From Pseudomonadota bacterium (GTDB taxonomy: Bacteria > Pseudomonadota > Gammaproteobacteria > Xanthomonadales > Xanthomonadaceae), in contig JAEWFT010000045.1 of NCBI GenBank assembly GCA_023388715.1, positions 11,688 to 75,687 of the forward strand: DNA of 64,000 bases. Direction: 5' to 3'. The notes beneath the pieces were generated by a model, which was not told the DNA's origin, ran no database searches, and saw only the letters and a program-made list of their open reading frames with translations. How positions within the stretch are numbered: position 1 is the first letter of the stretch; each line of letters starts with the position of its first letter. The position numbers and the translations under genes are program-made. Below, in pieces: positions 62,496-64,000 of the stretch.

Positions 62496-63419
62496 ATGAG
62501 TCGCAAGCATCTCCCCGTGTCCGTGTTCGGCGTGCCCACCGACATCGGCGCCTCCCGCCGTGGCGCCTCGATGGGGCCGGAGGCGTTGCGGGTGGCCGGC
62601 CTGGTCGAGGCGATCGCCCGGCGCGGCGTCGAGGTCGAGGACACCGGCGACGTGGACGGCCCGCGCAATCCCGTCAGCGGCCCGGTCGACGGCTACCGAC
62701 ACCTGGCCGAGGTCACCGCGTGGAACCAGGCGGTGTTCGACGCCAGCCAGCGGGCGCTGGCCGCGGGGCGGATGCCGCTGATGCTCGGCGGCGACCATTG
62801 CCTTGCGATCGGCTCGATCGCCGCGGTGGCCGCGCATTGCCGCGCGACGGGAAAGGCGCTGCGGGTGCTGTGGCTCGATGCGCACGCCGACTTCAACACG
62901 CGCGAGATCACGCCGTCCGGCAACCTGCACGGCATGCCGGTGGCCTGCCTGTGCGGGATGGGGCCGGACCCGCTGGTGCAGCTGGGCGGCCACGCGCCGG
63001 CGATCACCCCCGCGCAGATCCGCCAGATCGGCATCCGCTCGGTCGACCCGGGCGAGAAGCGGCTGGTGAAGGAATACGGGCTGGACATCTACGACATGCG
63101 CTACATCGACGAGCGCGGCATGCGGCGGACGATGGAGGAGGCGCTGCAAGGCGTCGACGCCGACACCCACCTGCATGTCAGCTTCGACGTCGACATGCTG
63201 GATCCTGCGATCGCGCCGGGCACCGGCACCCGCGTTCCGGGCGGGGTGAACTACCGCGAGGCGCAACTGATCATGGAAATGGTGGCCGACACCGGGCGCA
63301 TGGGCTCGCTGGACCTGGTGGAGGTGAACCCGGCGCTGGACAAGCGCAATGCCACCGCGCGTCTGGCGGTGGACCTGGTCGAGAGCCTGTTCGGCAAGTC
63401 CACCCTGATGCGTGACTGA
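62496..63419 (+). CDS. rocF: Arginase
   Basis: Hydrolyses arginine to ornithine and urea. 307 residues, the normal length. The dimanganese site is clear: GGDHCL, LDAHADFNT and SFDVDMLDP; the substrate loop MSRKHLPVSVFGVPTDIG and GVNYREAQLIME are typical. The start is the ATG of MSRKHLP. A hairpin (63471-63500) follows. Confidence 0.95.
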   Translation: MSRKHLPVSVFGVPTDIGASRRGASMGPEALRVAGLVEAIARRGVEVEDTGDVDGPRNPVSGPVDGYRHLAEVTAWNQAVFDASQRALAAGRMPLMLGGDHCLAIGSIAAVAAHCRATGKALRVLWLDAHADFNTREITPSGNLHGMPVACLCGMGPDPLVQLGGHAPAITPAQIRQIGIRSVDPGEKRLVKEYGLDIYDMRYIDERGMRRTMEEALQGVDADTHLHVSFDVDMLDPAIAPGTGTRVPGGVNYREAQLIMEMVADTGRMGSLDLVEVNPALDKRNATARLAVDLVESLFGKSTLMRD

Positions 63420-63470
63420 ACGCGTTCAGCCGTCTGCGCCGGAAATGGCGCACCATCGACGTCGGCTTCA

Positions 63471-63500
63471 CGGGTGGATGGGGTTAATGGCCCCCACCCG
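63471..63500 (+). terminator. Imperfect hairpin after arginase
   Basis: CGGGTG and CACCCG arms with a bulge, plus an inner GGGG/CCCC stem closing a TTAATGG loop. It lies 51 bases after the rocF stop and before the entericidin. No T-run. Confidence 0.45.
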
Positions 63501-63542
63501 GCACGTCAGGCGATGTGCCCGCCACCCCCGAAGGAGACCGCC

Positions 63543-63695
63543 ATGAAGCGTTTGACCACCCTGTTGCTGCTCGCGATGTTCTCGATGTCCACCCTGACCG
63601 CCTGCAACACCATTGCCGGTGCCGGTAAGGACATCGAAAAGGCCGGTGACAAGATCGAGGACAAGGCCGAGGACTGCAAGGACGGCAAGTGCTGA
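63543..63695 (+). CDS. Entericidin family lipoprotein
   Basis: A 50-residue small lipoprotein: MKRLTTLLLLAMFSMSTLTAC with the lipobox LTAC (Cys21), then the family motif NTIAGAGKDIEKAGDKIED. AAGGAG lies upstream. EcnA/EcnB proteins form an antidote/toxin pair in enterics, but isolated xanthomonad copies have no shown role. A perfect terminator follows. Confidence 0.93.
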   Translation: MKRLTTLLLLAMFSMSTLTACNTIAGAGKDIEKAGDKIEDKAEDCKDGKC

Positions 63696-63747
63696 TCCAG
63701 CCGCGGGCTGTTGCCTGACACACGGAAAGCAAGTCGCAAGGATGCAC

Positions 63748-63780
63748 GATGGGCCGGAAGGGATTCCGGCCCATCTTCTT
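63748..63780 (+). terminator. Rho-independent terminator after entericidin
   Basis: A 12-base perfect stem (GATGGGCCGGAA and TTCCGGCCCATC), loop GGGA, followed by TTCTTTTC. It is also near the end of the convergent gene that starts beyond the window. Confidence 0.92.
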
Positions 63781-63816
63781 TTCGGGGGAGATTTGGTTTA
63801 GGCGCGAAGCGCCCCC

Positions 63817-64000
63817 TCAGCGCCAGCGCGGCGGCGGATCCGGCACGAACTCGCCGGGAAACGCGCGCGGGCCACTGTAGGTGGCCTGATGGCGATGGCG
63901 GGGCAGGATGCCGTTGGCGACCAGGGTGCGGGCATCGTCGTAGCGCAACTGGCTGACCTGCTGCGGGCTCCGGCTGGCGGCGCGGAAGGCGGTCTGCCCC
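63817..64000 (-). CDS. C-terminal part of an unknown protein, cut by the window edge
   Basis: An open frame of 60 codons plus a stop, reading into the window from the right edge on the minus strand. The end is rich in Pro and Arg (EFVPDPPPRWR), with LRYDDARTLVANGILP inside. No family is recognised. The 3' end is 37 bases from the entericidin terminator. Confidence 0.6.
   Translation of the reverse strand, partial: GQTAFRAASRSPQQVSQLRYDDARTLVANGILPRHRHQATYSGPRAFPGEFVPDPPPRWR

Overview
The window is chromosomal DNA of very high G+C content with tightly packed genes and many 4-base ATGA overlaps. Gene content and order point to a gammaproteobacterium of the Xanthomonadaceae/Lysobacteraceae, with Lysobacter or Luteimonas as plausible genera: mreBCD-mrdA-rodA-mltB-rlpA-dacC-ybeD-lipB-lipA, a split class II ribonucleotide reductase, acnD-prpF and phoPQ. 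The genus is an inference. No prophage, insertion sequence, CRISPR array or rRNA was seen; the only tRNA found is tRNA-Thr(UGU).

Layout. 0-2 kb: a lipoprotein and a PfkB kinase. 1.9-13.4 kb: the rod-shape and septal peptidoglycan cluster followed by lipoate synthesis. 13.5-17.6 kb: tail-specific protease Prc and two DMT transporters. 17.6-23.1 kb (minus strand): a MacAB-like efflux set with two permeases, then a small winged-helix regulator and its membrane partner behind a palindromic operator. 23.2-29.3 kb (minus): an aminopeptidase, a HAD phosphatase, an AI-2E-type transporter, three YqjD/YqjE-like stress membrane proteins and a Do-family protease. 29.4-35.4 kb: a degraded region with two divergent genes that both lack their 5' parts, then nrdJa with an in-frame amber codon behind a tandem pair of NrdR boxes, a histone H1-like gene, and nrdJb carrying an A10 run. 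35.4-47.5 kb: small secreted and enzymatic genes (fasciclin, DedA-rhodanese fusion, DUF389, FKBP, apt, ald, EF-hand, HAD, NlpE-like). 47.6-51.4 kb: prpF and acnD of the methylcitrate cycle. 51.6-56.2 kb: dusA, a CtlX-like amidinohydrolase, a PepSY-like protein and phoPQ. 57.4-62.3 kb: a DhaL-DegV (FakA/FakB-type) fusion, plsY, birA, coaX and a SPOR protein. 62.4-64 kb: tRNA-Thr, arginase, an entericidin and the end of an unknown gene.

Most interesting points: (1) one polypeptide appears to combine the kinase and fatty-acid-carrier halves of the FakAB acyl-phosphate system and lies directly upstream of plsY, whose enzyme uses acyl-phosphate; (2) the ribonucleotide reductase locus has intact-looking NrdR control but an amber codon at position 120 of the catalytic subunit and a poly-A slippage candidate in the second subunit; (3) a clear deletion junction near 30,340 removed the 5' parts of two divergent genes; (4) a compact palindrome sits in the spacer of the promoter that drives the winged-helix regulator operon.
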